64,000 bases of DNA, from NCBI RefSeq assembly GCF_018595685.2, contig NZ_CP092334.1, positions 3,872,001-3,936,000 on the forward strand, written 5' to 3'. This DNA comes from Flavihumibacter rivuli. GTDB lineage: Bacteria > Bacteroidota > Bacteroidia > Chitinophagales > Chitinophagaceae. The notes under the pieces were generated by a model that ran no database searches, had not been told where the DNA came from, and saw only the letters and a program-made list of their open reading frames with translations. Shown in pieces: positions 52,571 through 60,023 of this stretch. The translations under genes and the position numbers were made by a program. Every line of letters starts with the position of its first letter. The stretch's first letter is position 1.

Positions 52571-54046
52571 GTGGGAAAAAAAGTTATCATCATAGGAAGC
52601 GGTTTCGCCGGCCTATCGGCCGCTGCATTCATGGCCCGCGCCGGATGGCAGGTGACCGTGCTGGAGAAGCACGACCAGCCGGGAGGCCGCGCCCGGCAAT
52701 GGAAGCAGGACGGCTTTACTTTCGACATGGGCCCCAGTTGGTACTGGATGCCCGACGTATTCGAGCGCTTCTTCGCGCAGTTTGGCAGATCAGTTAGTGA
52801 TTATTACGAGTTGGAGCGGCTGGACCCCTCTTACCGTGTGTACTGGTCAGACGGCCCCATGGACGTCCCGGCCGGACTGCCTGCATTGAAGGAGCTTTTC
52901 GAATCCATAGAGCCCGGTTCCGCCCTGCGCCTCCAGCAGTTCATGGATGAGGCCGCCTACAAATACCGTGTAGGTATCCAGCGCCTCGTGTTCAAGCCCG
53001 GGCAATCGCTGCAGGAATTCCTCGACTGGGAAGTGATAAAAGGTGTCTTCAAGCTCGATGTGTTCACTTCCATGAAGTCGCATGTCCATAAATTCTTCCG
53101 CGACCCCAGGTTGCGGCAATTGATGGAATTTCCCGTGCTCTTCCTGGGTGCCATGCCACAGGATACACCTGCCCTCTACAGCCTGATGAATTATGCTGAT
53201 GTGGTGGGCGGAACCTGGTATCCCAAGGGGGGCATGTACTGCATTGTGGACGCCATGTACAAGCTGGCGATGGAGCAGGGGGTAAGTTTCCGTTTCAACG
53301 AGGAGGTCCGCTCCATTGATATCAGTGCCAATGCGGCGCGTTCCGTTACTACCCAGAATGGCAGCTTCACTGCCGATGTGGTGATCGGTGGCGCCGATTA
53401 TCATTTCATCGAAAGCAAGCTGCTGCCGGAATCCCACCGCAGTTATTCGGAGTCCTATTGGGACAGCCGGGTGATGGCGCCTTCCTGTTTGCTCTATTAT
53501 GTTGGGTTGGATAAGAAGCTGGAGGGTGTTTTGCACCACAGCCTCTTCTTCGATGCGCCTTTTGAACAGCATGCCAGGGAGATCTACCAGACCAGGGAAT
53601 GGCCGAAGGAGCCGCTGTTCTACATGAGCGCGCCTTCCGTGACCGACCCGACCGTTGCCCCCATTGGTAAGGAGAACCTCTTCCTGCTGGTGCCGGTAGC
53701 TACCGGATTACATAACGATGATTCGGTTGTACGGGAACGTTATTTCAACATGATTGTCAACAGGCTGGAGCAACATATCGGCCAATCAGTAAAGGATGCG
53801 GTCATCCTGAACCGTTCCTTTGCCCATAGTGATTTTGTGAAGGAATATAATTCCTTCAAGGGGAATGCCTATGGCCTGGCCAATACCCTGATGCAAACGG
53901 CAGTATTAAAGCCTGCCTGCAGGAGCAAGAAGGTGAAGAACCTTTTCTATACCGGGCAGCTCACCGTTCCGGGTCCGGGTGTACCGCCCAGCCTCATCAG
54001 TGGGGAAGTGGTGGCGAAGGAAGTGATCAGTCAATTCGGTAATTAA
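52571..54046 (+). CDS. crtI: phytoene desaturase
   Basis: A 491-residue FAD enzyme starting at a GTG (52571), which gives the proper first residues GKKVIIIGSGFAGLSAAAFM with the dinucleotide-binding GxGxxG, followed by EKHDQPGGRARQ. DMGPSWYWMP and FYTGQLTVPGPGVPPSLISG are hallmark CrtI segments. It introduces double bonds into phytoene to give lycopene (or neurosporene). Length matches the usual 490 residues. Same operon as the sigma factor and crtB. Confidence 0.96.
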   Translation: MGKKVIIIGSGFAGLSAAAFMARAGWQVTVLEKHDQPGGRARQWKQDGFTFDMGPSWYWMPDVFERFFAQFGRSVSDYYELERLDPSYRVYWSDGPMDVPAGLPALKELFESIEPGSALRLQQFMDEAAYKYRVGIQRLVFKPGQSLQEFLDWEVIKGVFKLDVFTSMKSHVHKFFRDPRLRQLMEFPVLFLGAMPQDTPALYSLMNYADVVGGTWYPKGGMYCIVDAMYKLAMEQGVSFRFNEEVRSIDISANAARSVTTQNGSFTADVVIGGADYHFIESKLLPESHRSYSESYWDSRVMAPSCLLYYVGLDKKLEGVLHHSLFFDAPFEQHAREIYQTREWPKEPLFYMSAPSVTDPTVAPIGKENLFLLVPVATGLHNDDSVVRERYFNMIVNRLEQHIGQSVKDAVILNRSFAHSDFVKEYNSFKGNAYGLANTLMQTAVLKPACRSKKVKNLFYTGQLTVPGPGVPPSLISGEVVAKEVISQFGN

Positions 54047-54110
54047 TGAACGATTCTTGTTTAGTGCATGGGGAATGCTTATCTTAAAAAAATATCAGAA
54101 TAGCTAGCTT

Positions 54111-54947
54111 ATGATGCAATTGTTCCATACGGTGAGTGAGCTTTGCAGCCGGGTGACCACCGAGCAGTACAGTACCTCATTCTTTTCCTCGATCAGGCTT
54201 TTGCACCATGACCTGCGCCAGCCGATCTTCAATATCTATGGCTTTGTCCGTTTTGCTGATGAGATCGTGGATACTTTCCACCAGCACGACAAGTCCACCC
54301 TGCTGGCAGAATTCAAGCAGCAGACCTATGAGGCAATAGAAAGGAAGATCAGCCTTAATCCCATCCTGCACAGTTTCCAGAAGACCGTGAATGAATACAA
54401 TATCGATCACGACCTTATTGAAGCTTTTTTCCGCAGTATGGAAATGGACCTGGATAAGAAGGCCTATGATGCGAACGGTTATGCAGAGTATATCTATGGT
54501 TCTGCGGAAGTGGTGGGACTGATGTGCCTCTTCGTATTTTGTGAAGGAGACCGCTCCCTCTACCAACGCCTGAAAGCGCCTGCCCGTTCTTTAGGGGCTG
54601 CCTTCCAGAAGGTGAATTTCCTGAGGGATATCAAAGCCGATTTCAACCAGCTGGACCGGGTGTATTTCCCCGGTTGTGATTTCAATAATTTTACTGCCTG
54701 CGACAAGAGCAAGATCGAAGCCGATATCCAGAAGGATTTCGATGATGCCTATACCGGCATCATGCAATTGCCCGTGAAAGCCAGGTTTGGGGTGTATGTG
54801 GCGTATAAGTATTACCTGTCGCTGTTCAAGAAGATCAAGCAACTCCAACCGCAAAGGATATTGATCGAAAGGATACGCATCCCCAACTACCGCAAGGCGA
54901 TGATCGTTGTCCGCGCCGGCGTAAAGAACCAGTTGAATTTGATCTGA
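54111..54947 (+). CDS. crtB: phytoene synthase
   Basis: A 278-residue prenyl-transferring enzyme. The two aspartate-rich motifs are seen in YGFVRFADEIVD (near 52-63) and FLRDIKADFNQLDRVYFP, with YIYGSAEVVGLMCLFVF between them. It condenses two GGPP to phytoene. The GGPP synthase (crtE) is not in the window. 64 bases after crtI, so probably the same transcript. A family B repeat follows its stop. Confidence 0.95.
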   Translation: MMQLFHTVSELCSRVTTEQYSTSFFSSIRLLHHDLRQPIFNIYGFVRFADEIVDTFHQHDKSTLLAEFKQQTYEAIERKISLNPILHSFQKTVNEYNIDHDLIEAFFRSMEMDLDKKAYDANGYAEYIYGSAEVVGLMCLFVFCEGDRSLYQRLKAPARSLGAAFQKVNFLRDIKADFNQLDRVYFPGCDFNNFTACDKSKIEADIQKDFDDAYTGIMQLPVKARFGVYVAYKYYLSLFKKIKQLQPQRILIERIRIPNYRKAMIVVRAGVKNQLNLI

Positions 54948-54984
54948 GAAAAGGGGAGGGCCACAAAAGAGGCCAAAAAGGAGG

Positions 54985-55065
54985 GCCACGAAGGCACAAA
55001 GGCGCTAAGATTCACAAAGGTCCTGGATGGCTTCGTGTTACTTCGTGTCTTGGCGCCTTAGTGGC
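54985..55065. repeat. family B stem-loop between crtB and idi
   Basis: Arms GCCACGAAGGCACAAAGGCGCTAAG and CTTCGTGTCTTGGCGCCTTAGTGGC with a second stem inside. It ends 20 bases before the idi ATG; a shorter degenerate GGCCACAAAAGAGG stands just in front of it. Confidence 0.9.
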
Positions 55066-55084
55066 CCAATCATTAAATGAATTT

Positions 55085-55633
55085 ATGAGTGATATCAGAA
55101 ATAGTGTAGTACTCGTTAACGAAAAGGATGAACCGGTGGGGGTGATGGAGAAAATGGAAGCGCACCGCAAAGCCCTGTTACACCGGGCTTTCAGCGTATT
55201 CGTTTTCAACCGCGCGGGGGAAATGCTTTTACAACAAAGGGCCCTGAGCAAATACCATAGCGGGGGCCTATGGACCAATACCTGTTGCAGCCACCCCTTT
55301 CCCGAAGAACCGGTGGAGGATGCGGCCTACAGGAGGTTAAAGGAAGAAATGGGGTTCTCTACCACCCTCAGCAAGGCCTTCGATTTTATTTACGAAGCCC
55401 CATTCGATAATGGCCTTACGGAACATGAGTTCGACCATGTGTTCATCGGCCAGTACGAAGGACCTATTCACCCGGACCCTGCCGAAGTACAGGATTACTG
55501 CTATCGCTCCATGGACGAGATCGAATCTGCCATGGAAAGCCATCCCGCCAAGTTCACCGTCTGGTTCAGGCTTGCCTTCCCAAGGGTGAAGGAGTGGGTA
55601 AAAGAGAATAAATTTGCCAAACAGTTCGCTTAA
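55085..55633 (+). CDS. idi: isopentenyl-diphosphate delta-isomerase, type I
   Basis: The ATG at 55085 (MSDIRNSVVLVNEKDEPVG) gives 182 residues; an upstream GTG lies in the repeat. The NUDIX-like fold has KALLHRAFSVFVF, the catalytic cysteine in GGLWTNTCCSHP, RLKEEMGF and the metal-binding EHEFDHVFIG. It balances IPP and DMAPP for carotenoid synthesis. Placed between crtB and crtZ with ten bases to the latter. Confidence 0.95.
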   Translation: MSDIRNSVVLVNEKDEPVGVMEKMEAHRKALLHRAFSVFVFNRAGEMLLQQRALSKYHSGGLWTNTCCSHPFPEEPVEDAAYRRLKEEMGFSTTLSKAFDFIYEAPFDNGLTEHEFDHVFIGQYEGPIHPDPAEVQDYCYRSMDEIESAMESHPAKFTVWFRLAFPRVKEWVKENKFAKQFA

Positions 55634-55642
55634 AAAAGATAT

Positions 55643-56125
55643 ATGCATTGGTTAGCTTATTTGGGAATAGTAGTTGGGACGTTCTTGGTCATGGAAGGGA
55701 TCACCTGGTTGACCCACCGGTATGTGATGCATGGTTTTCTCTGGTACCTGCATGAGGACCACCACAAGAAAGGGCCGGGCTTCTTTGAAAAGAACGATTG
55801 GTTCTTTGTGATCTTTGCCGTACCCAGCATGCTGCTGATCCTTTTCGGTACGCTTAATAAGATCTATTGGATGCAGGCCATCGGTTTCGGTATCATGGCC
55901 TATGGCTTTGCCTATTTCCTGGTACACGATGTCATCATCCACCAGCGGTTCAAGTTCCTGACCCGCTCCAACAATATTTATGTGAAGGCCATCCGCTGGG
56001 CCCACAAAATGCACCACAAGCATATCGAGAAAGAAGATGGTGAAAGCTTCGGCATGTTGATGGTGCACAAGAAGTATTGGGAGAAGGTGCGCAAGGACCA
56101 GGAGTTCCAGAAAGCTCGCCAATAG
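55643..56125 (+). CDS. crtZ: beta-carotene hydroxylase
   Basis: A 160-residue membrane protein of the fatty-acid hydroxylase/sterol desaturase superfamily. The di-iron histidine motifs are HRYVMH (25-30), HEDHH (37-41), H95/H100 and HKMHHKH (121-127). Four hydrophobic segments. It should add hydroxyls at C3 and C3' of beta-carotene giving zeaxanthin. A Gly-Glu-Ser-Phe segment (EDGESFGMLMVHKKYWEKV) closes the catalytic domain, as in CrtZ. Confidence 0.93.
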   Translation: MHWLAYLGIVVGTFLVMEGITWLTHRYVMHGFLWYLHEDHHKKGPGFFEKNDWFFVIFAVPSMLLILFGTLNKIYWMQAIGFGIMAYGFAYFLVHDVIIHQRFKFLTRSNNIYVKAIRWAHKMHHKHIEKEDGESFGMLMVHKKYWEKVRKDQEFQKARQ

Positions 56126-56229
56126 TACCCCGGGAGGCCATCATCGGCCCTCATTTTATTGCGTACTTTGTATTGACCTTTCAGCAGGAAAAGGAGCATC
56201 CCGGCCACTTTGCGGGTGGCCAACCCAAT

Positions 56230-57381
56230 ATGACCCATTACGATTACCTCATTACCGGTTCAGGTTTGGCAGGACTAAGTCTTGCCTACCGAATGGCTAT
56301 TTCCGGAAAGCTTGACGGGAAGCGCATACTCATGGTCGATAGCCAGCAGAAGCAAGCCAATGACCGCACCTGGTGTTTCTGGGAGACCGGTCCGGGATTG
56401 TTTGAGGAGGCAGTATTCCGTCGCTGGGAGAACTGCTGGTTCCATGGCCCGGGTTTTTCCAGGCAGTTCAACAGCCATCCCTATCAGTATAAGATGATCA
56501 GGGGAGCCGATTTCTATCGTTTTGTCCTGGAAGAACTGGCCAGGCACCCCAATATTGAACAGCGCAGGGCCAAAGTTGTATCCCTGAATGCCGATGAGCA
56601 ACTGGCCTATGTGACCCTCTCGGATGGGGAACAGTTCACGGCCAATTATGTATTCAACAGCATATTGTGGAAACAGCCTGAACCTTCGGGCAACCTGCAC
56701 TACCTCATCCAGCATTTCAAGGGCTGGGTGATCCATACCCCATCCCCCGTATTTGATCCTGCAGCCAATACTTTCATGGATTTCCGCGTTGCCCAGGGCC
56801 ATGGTACCACTTTCGTTTATGTGATGCCGTTAGCCCCTGATCTTGCCCTGGTGGAATACACTCTGTTTACACAGGACCTGCTGGAGCAGGAAGATTATGA
56901 TAAGGGATTGAAGGAGTATATCAGCGGGTTCATGGGCATTAAGGAATATAAGGTCGAGGAAGAGGAGTTTGGTATCATTCCCATGACCAATTACCGGTTC
57001 CGGAGCCATGAAGGAAGGATCGTACATATCGGCACCGCCGGTGGCCAGACCAAGGCATCGAGCGGCTTTACCTTCCAGTTCGTGCAGAAGCGCACCGCCG
57101 GTATCGTTGAATCATTGATCCAAATGGGGGATCCCTATAGCATCAACCACGACCATTCCCGTTTCCATTTTTACGATAGTGTATTGCTGGATATCCTGGC
57201 CCGCAATACTTTGCCGGGCGCGGAAATCTTCACCACCCTTTTCAAAAAGAACCGTATCCAGGATGTGTTCCGTTTCCTCGACAACGAGACCAGTCTACCC
57301 CAGGAATTAAAGATCATCAGCACCCTGCCCACCCTTCCCTTCCTCTCCGCCGCCATCAGGCAATTGAAAGGCACGAAGTGA
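56230..57381 (+). CDS. crtY: lycopene beta-cyclase
   Basis: The ATG at 56230 (MTHYDYLITGSGLAGLSLAY) gives 383 residues, typical for CrtY. It has the FAD-binding GxGxAGLS, DRTWCFWE, FMDFRVAQG, LVEYTLF, FGIIPMTNYRF and the C-terminal GTAGGQTKASSGFTFQF. It cyclises lycopene to beta-carotene. With crtI, crtB and crtZ, the cluster supports zeaxanthin as the end product unless other genes act later. Last gene of the carotenoid cluster. Confidence 0.94.
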   Translation: MTHYDYLITGSGLAGLSLAYRMAISGKLDGKRILMVDSQQKQANDRTWCFWETGPGLFEEAVFRRWENCWFHGPGFSRQFNSHPYQYKMIRGADFYRFVLEELARHPNIEQRRAKVVSLNADEQLAYVTLSDGEQFTANYVFNSILWKQPEPSGNLHYLIQHFKGWVIHTPSPVFDPAANTFMDFRVAQGHGTTFVYVMPLAPDLALVEYTLFTQDLLEQEDYDKGLKEYISGFMGIKEYKVEEEEFGIIPMTNYRFRSHEGRIVHIGTAGGQTKASSGFTFQFVQKRTAGIVESLIQMGDPYSINHDHSRFHFYDSVLLDILARNTLPGAEIFTTLFKKNRIQDVFRFLDNETSLPQELKIISTLPTLPFLSAAIRQLKGTK

Positions 57382-57444
57382 ACGGGTTAATTTCCCGTCG
57401 ACCCGTTCTGTCTTATGACCAACGGCTTGTTGGAAGATGAGAGC

Positions 57445-57674
57445 TAACCCCAGCAGGGTCTCCCGCAGGGGACCCTGATGAATAGTAGGATAGATATCCA
57501 TCGGGTAACCTCGAATAGTAGGACCATGGGGTGAAAAGATATAATACACCCCCGCTTCCCCCCGTTGTGTTTGATGACCAACGGGTAGTTGGAAGATTAA
57601 ATCAGCTGATTGACGAAAATAATATTTCATCTATTATACATCGGGGTCCCCTCCGGGAGACCCCGCTGAGGTAA
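57445..57674. repeat. family A repeats, two separated halves
   Basis: AACCCCAGCAGGGTCTCCC / GGGGACCCTGATGAATAG at 57445-57487 and CATCGGGGTCCCC / GGGAGACCCCGCTGAGGT at 57640-57672. The two halves normally lie next to each other but are parted here by about 140 bases. Confidence 0.8.
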
Positions 57675-57740
57675 AAAAATCAGGCTTGGTCTGACGAAGC
57701 TTCGCGTGAGCATTTCATCTACTGGTTGGCCTAAGGATCA

Positions 57741-57804
57741 CATATCCACATATCCACATATCCACATATCCACATCTCCACATCTCCACATCTTCACATC
57801 TCCA
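57741..57804 (+). repeat. eight-base tandem repeat upstream of cobS
   Basis: Eight consecutive copies of CATATCCA or CATCTCCA (one CATCTTCA), 64 bases, ending 28 bases before the cobS ATG. A near-consensus -7 box TATATTCG is at 57820-57827. Confidence 0.9.
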
Positions 57805-57831
57805 CATCCTCCCAATCCCTATATTCGCCCC

Positions 57832-58653
57832 ATGTCCTTTCTACTTCGCGAATACCATTATTTCCTGGCGGCGGTGCAGTTCCTGACCAGGATCAAAGTG
57901 CCGGATAGCTTCCCTTTCAAGCCGGAATACCTCGAGGGGTCCACCCGGTATTTCCCCCTGGTGGGCAATGTAGTGGCGGCTTTTGGCGCATTGGCCTACC
58001 TTGTTATTGGCAAATACATCAGTGAGGACCTGGCCATTGTTGGCTATATGCTCACCACCATTTGGGTGACCGGGGCTTTCCATGAAGATGGCTTTGCGGA
58101 TGTTTGTGATGCCTTCGGTGGTGGCTGGACAAAAGAAAAGATCCTGCTCATCATGAAGGACAGCCGCATTGGCACTTATGGTACAGTTGGGTTGATCGGC
58201 ATCCTCGCGGTGAAATTCCTCCTGGTCAGGGAGCTGCCCAGCTTTGCACCGGAAGGTTTGCAGCCCTCCCTATTCGCATTGGCCAATTACCAAATCTTCT
58301 TACTCCTATTGTTGGCTGCTCATGGCACCAGCCGATTGATGGCGGTAACGGTGATCCAGCAATACACCTATGTGCGGGATGACAACAATAGCAAGTCCAA
58401 ACCCTTATCACGTACGCCATTGAGTTGGCCTGCCCTGATGGCTGCCATAGTGTTCGCCTGCTGGCCCTTCCTTTTCCTATCCTGGCCATTTGCACTTGTA
58501 CTGGTACCCATGTTCATCGCCAGGACAGCACTGGCTTCCTTTTTTAAAAAATGGATCGGCGGGTATACGGGCGATTGTCTCGGTACCGTGCAACAGGTAA
58601 CAGAGATTGTTTTCTATTTGACCGCATTGATCCTATGGCGTTACTTTGTGTAA
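57832..58653 (+). CDS. cobS: adenosylcobinamide-GDP ribazoletransferase
   Basis: The ATG at 57832 is the proper start (MSFLLREYHYFLAAVQFLTRI); 273 residues. The catalytic acidic segment is in FHEDGFADVCDAFGGGWTKEK, and IMKDSRIGTYGTVGLI follows; both are signature CobS segments. Several hydrophobic segments to the end (LPTALILW-type). It joins activated cobinamide with alpha-ribazole to make cobalamin phosphate or cobalamin at the membrane. It forms a pair with cobC, one base apart. No cobU or cobT partner is seen upstream. Confidence 0.94.
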   Translation: MSFLLREYHYFLAAVQFLTRIKVPDSFPFKPEYLEGSTRYFPLVGNVVAAFGALAYLVIGKYISEDLAIVGYMLTTIWVTGAFHEDGFADVCDAFGGGWTKEKILLIMKDSRIGTYGTVGLIGILAVKFLLVRELPSFAPEGLQPSLFALANYQIFLLLLLAAHGTSRLMAVTVIQQYTYVRDDNNSKSKPLSRTPLSWPALMAAIVFACWPFLFLSWPFALVLVPMFIARTALASFFKKWIGGYTGDCLGTVQQVTEIVFYLTALILWRYFV

Positions 58654-58654
58654 T

Positions 58655-59257
58655 ATGGAAGTTTACCTGATCCGCCATACCCGTCCCGCTGTTGAGAAAG
58701 GCATCTGTTACGGGCAGACCGACCTGGATGTTACTGAAACCTTTGAATCGGAAGCAGCCCTGATCAGGTCAGTGTTGCCAGCGGATATCCGTTTCGTTTA
58801 TTCCAGCCCGTTACAACGGTGCCGCAAGCTGGCCGAGCATTTGTTTACCCATCCGATCCGGTTCCATGAGGACCTGATGGAACTGCATTGCGGCGATTGG
58901 GAAATGCGGCACTGGGACCATATCCCGCAGGAAGAGTTGCAACCCTGGATGGATGATTTTGTGAAGGTGAGGGTGCCCGGCGGGGAGAGTTATATCGACC
59001 TCTATGAGCGCACTGTAGCGCGTTTCCGGACTATTACCGAATCTGCCTTACCGGCGGCGATCGTGGCGCATGGCGGGGTGATCAGGAGTATCCTCTCGCA
59101 CCTGACCGATACGCCCCTGGTGGAATCCTTCCAGCGTTTCCCGCTCCATTATGGTTGCGTGGCAAAAGTTAATCCTGTTGAGCGGACCTTCGAGATGCTT
59201 TCCAATATTGAAGGCCCAAAGGAGCAGCACCGGCCTTCAAGGTTAGAGAAGAAATGA
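58655..59257 (+). CDS. cobC: alpha-ribazole phosphatase, histidine phosphatase family
   Basis: The ATG at 58655, one base after the cobS stop, gives 200 residues. VYLIRHTRPAVEKGICYGQTD has the catalytic RHT, YSSPLQRCRKLAEHL the second arginine, LHCGDWEMRHWD the glutamate region and IVAHGGVIRSIL the second histidine. The KGICYGQTDLDV part points to CobC rather than to a general phosphoglycerate mutase. It removes the 5'-phosphate of alpha-ribazole phosphate in cobalamin synthesis. Confidence 0.9.
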   Translation: MEVYLIRHTRPAVEKGICYGQTDLDVTETFESEAALIRSVLPADIRFVYSSPLQRCRKLAEHLFTHPIRFHEDLMELHCGDWEMRHWDHIPQEELQPWMDDFVKVRVPGGESYIDLYERTVARFRTITESALPAAIVAHGGVIRSILSHLTDTPLVESFQRFPLHYGCVAKVNPVERTFEMLSNIEGPKEQHRPSRLEKK

Positions 59258-59281
59258 GTATATTCATTTGCGTTTATTCAT

Positions 59282-59309
59282 AGCCTGCCCCAACAGCATT
59301 GTTGTGGGA
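59282..59309. repeat. family C element, stand-alone copy
   Basis: AGCCTGCCCCAACAGCATTGTTGTGGG is a free copy of the hairpin found nested in family B at 3036-3064 (reverse) and 9026-9053. One arm has a single added base. Confidence 0.75.
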
Positions 59310-59361
59310 TGTTTGGATGCCCGGCGATCATTCCGGCACATCTTCCTAAAATACCCTGCCA

Positions 59362-59940
59362 ATGAGTTTTAATTACGATGAATTACTAACGGTGACCTTC
59401 ACCCTGTTTGCGGTGATCGATATCCTTGGCTCTATTCCCTTACTGATCTCGCTGAAATCGAAGATGGGGGTGATCCATGAATTGCGTGCCACCATTATCT
59501 CCGGCGCGCTGATGATCCTCTTCCTGCTGGTGGGGGAGAAGTTCCTGAGCATTTTGGGACTTGATGTAAGGTCCTTCGCCGTGGGTGGTTCCATCGTGAT
59601 CTTTATCCTTGGTCTCGAGATGGTATTGGGTATCGAATTCTTCAAAGGGGATGAGGACGCCAAGTCCGGGACCGTTGTCCCGATCGCCTTCCCGCTGATC
59701 GCTGGTTCCGGAACGCTCACCACCATCATCTCCCTGAAGGCTAACTACAGCACCGTGAATGTGTTGCTGGCCATACTGCTGAACCTGGTATTGGTGTACT
59801 TCGTACTGCGTTCCCTGGACCGGATCGCAAAATTCATAGGGCCCAATGGCTTGCTGGCCGTCAGAAAATTCTTCGGAGTGATCCTACTGGCCATTGCCGT
59901 GAAGATATTTGCGACCAATGCTGCGGGATTGATCAAGTAA
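59362..59940 (+). CDS. MarC-family membrane protein
   Basis: A 192-residue protein with six hydrophobic segments. FTLFAVIDILGSIPLLISL is the conserved start, and PIAFPLIAGSGTLTTIISL with NLVLVYFVLRSL are MarC signatures. The family was once linked to multidrug resistance but its role is unknown. It is followed by a strong terminator and is probably a single transcription unit. Confidence 0.9.
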   Translation: MSFNYDELLTVTFTLFAVIDILGSIPLLISLKSKMGVIHELRATIISGALMILFLLVGEKFLSILGLDVRSFAVGGSIVIFILGLEMVLGIEFFKGDEDAKSGTVVPIAFPLIAGSGTLTTIISLKANYSTVNVLLAILLNLVLVYFVLRSLDRIAKFIGPNGLLAVRKFFGVILLAIAVKIFATNAAGLIK

Positions 59941-59963
59941 ATGACATTGCGAATGATAAAAGA

Positions 59964-60004
59964 AAGATCCCTGAATGGTTTTGCCTTTCAGGGATCTTGC
60001 TTTT
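59964..60004. terminator. intrinsic terminator after marC-like gene
   Basis: Perfect 12-base arms AAGATCCCTGAA (59964-59975) and TTCAGGGATCTT (59987-59998) with an 11-base loop, then GCTTTT. It can also serve the convergent hydrolase gene, which ends at 60024. Confidence 0.85.
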
Positions 60005-60023
60005 ATGGGGTAAATGAGCCCGA

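Larger units (their letters stand above)
57382..57831. other. gap between carotenoid and cobalamin genes
   Basis: No gene is supported. The stretch has family A pieces (57445-57507, 57640-57674), a degenerate GTCTTATGACCAACGGG motif twice (57409, 57570) that is also seen at 49452 and 11827, and the eight-base tandem repeat just before cobS. No cobalamin riboswitch B12 box was seen. Confidence 0.5.

Noticed and set aside
56077..56229. N-terminal extension of the lycopene cyclase overlapping crtZ
   Set aside because: The family's Rossmann start begins at 56230; the extension is the out-of-frame end of crtZ plus leader.
57382..57831. Possible cobalamin riboswitch before cobS
   Set aside because: The region is taken up by repeats and I find no B12 box or paired core elements.
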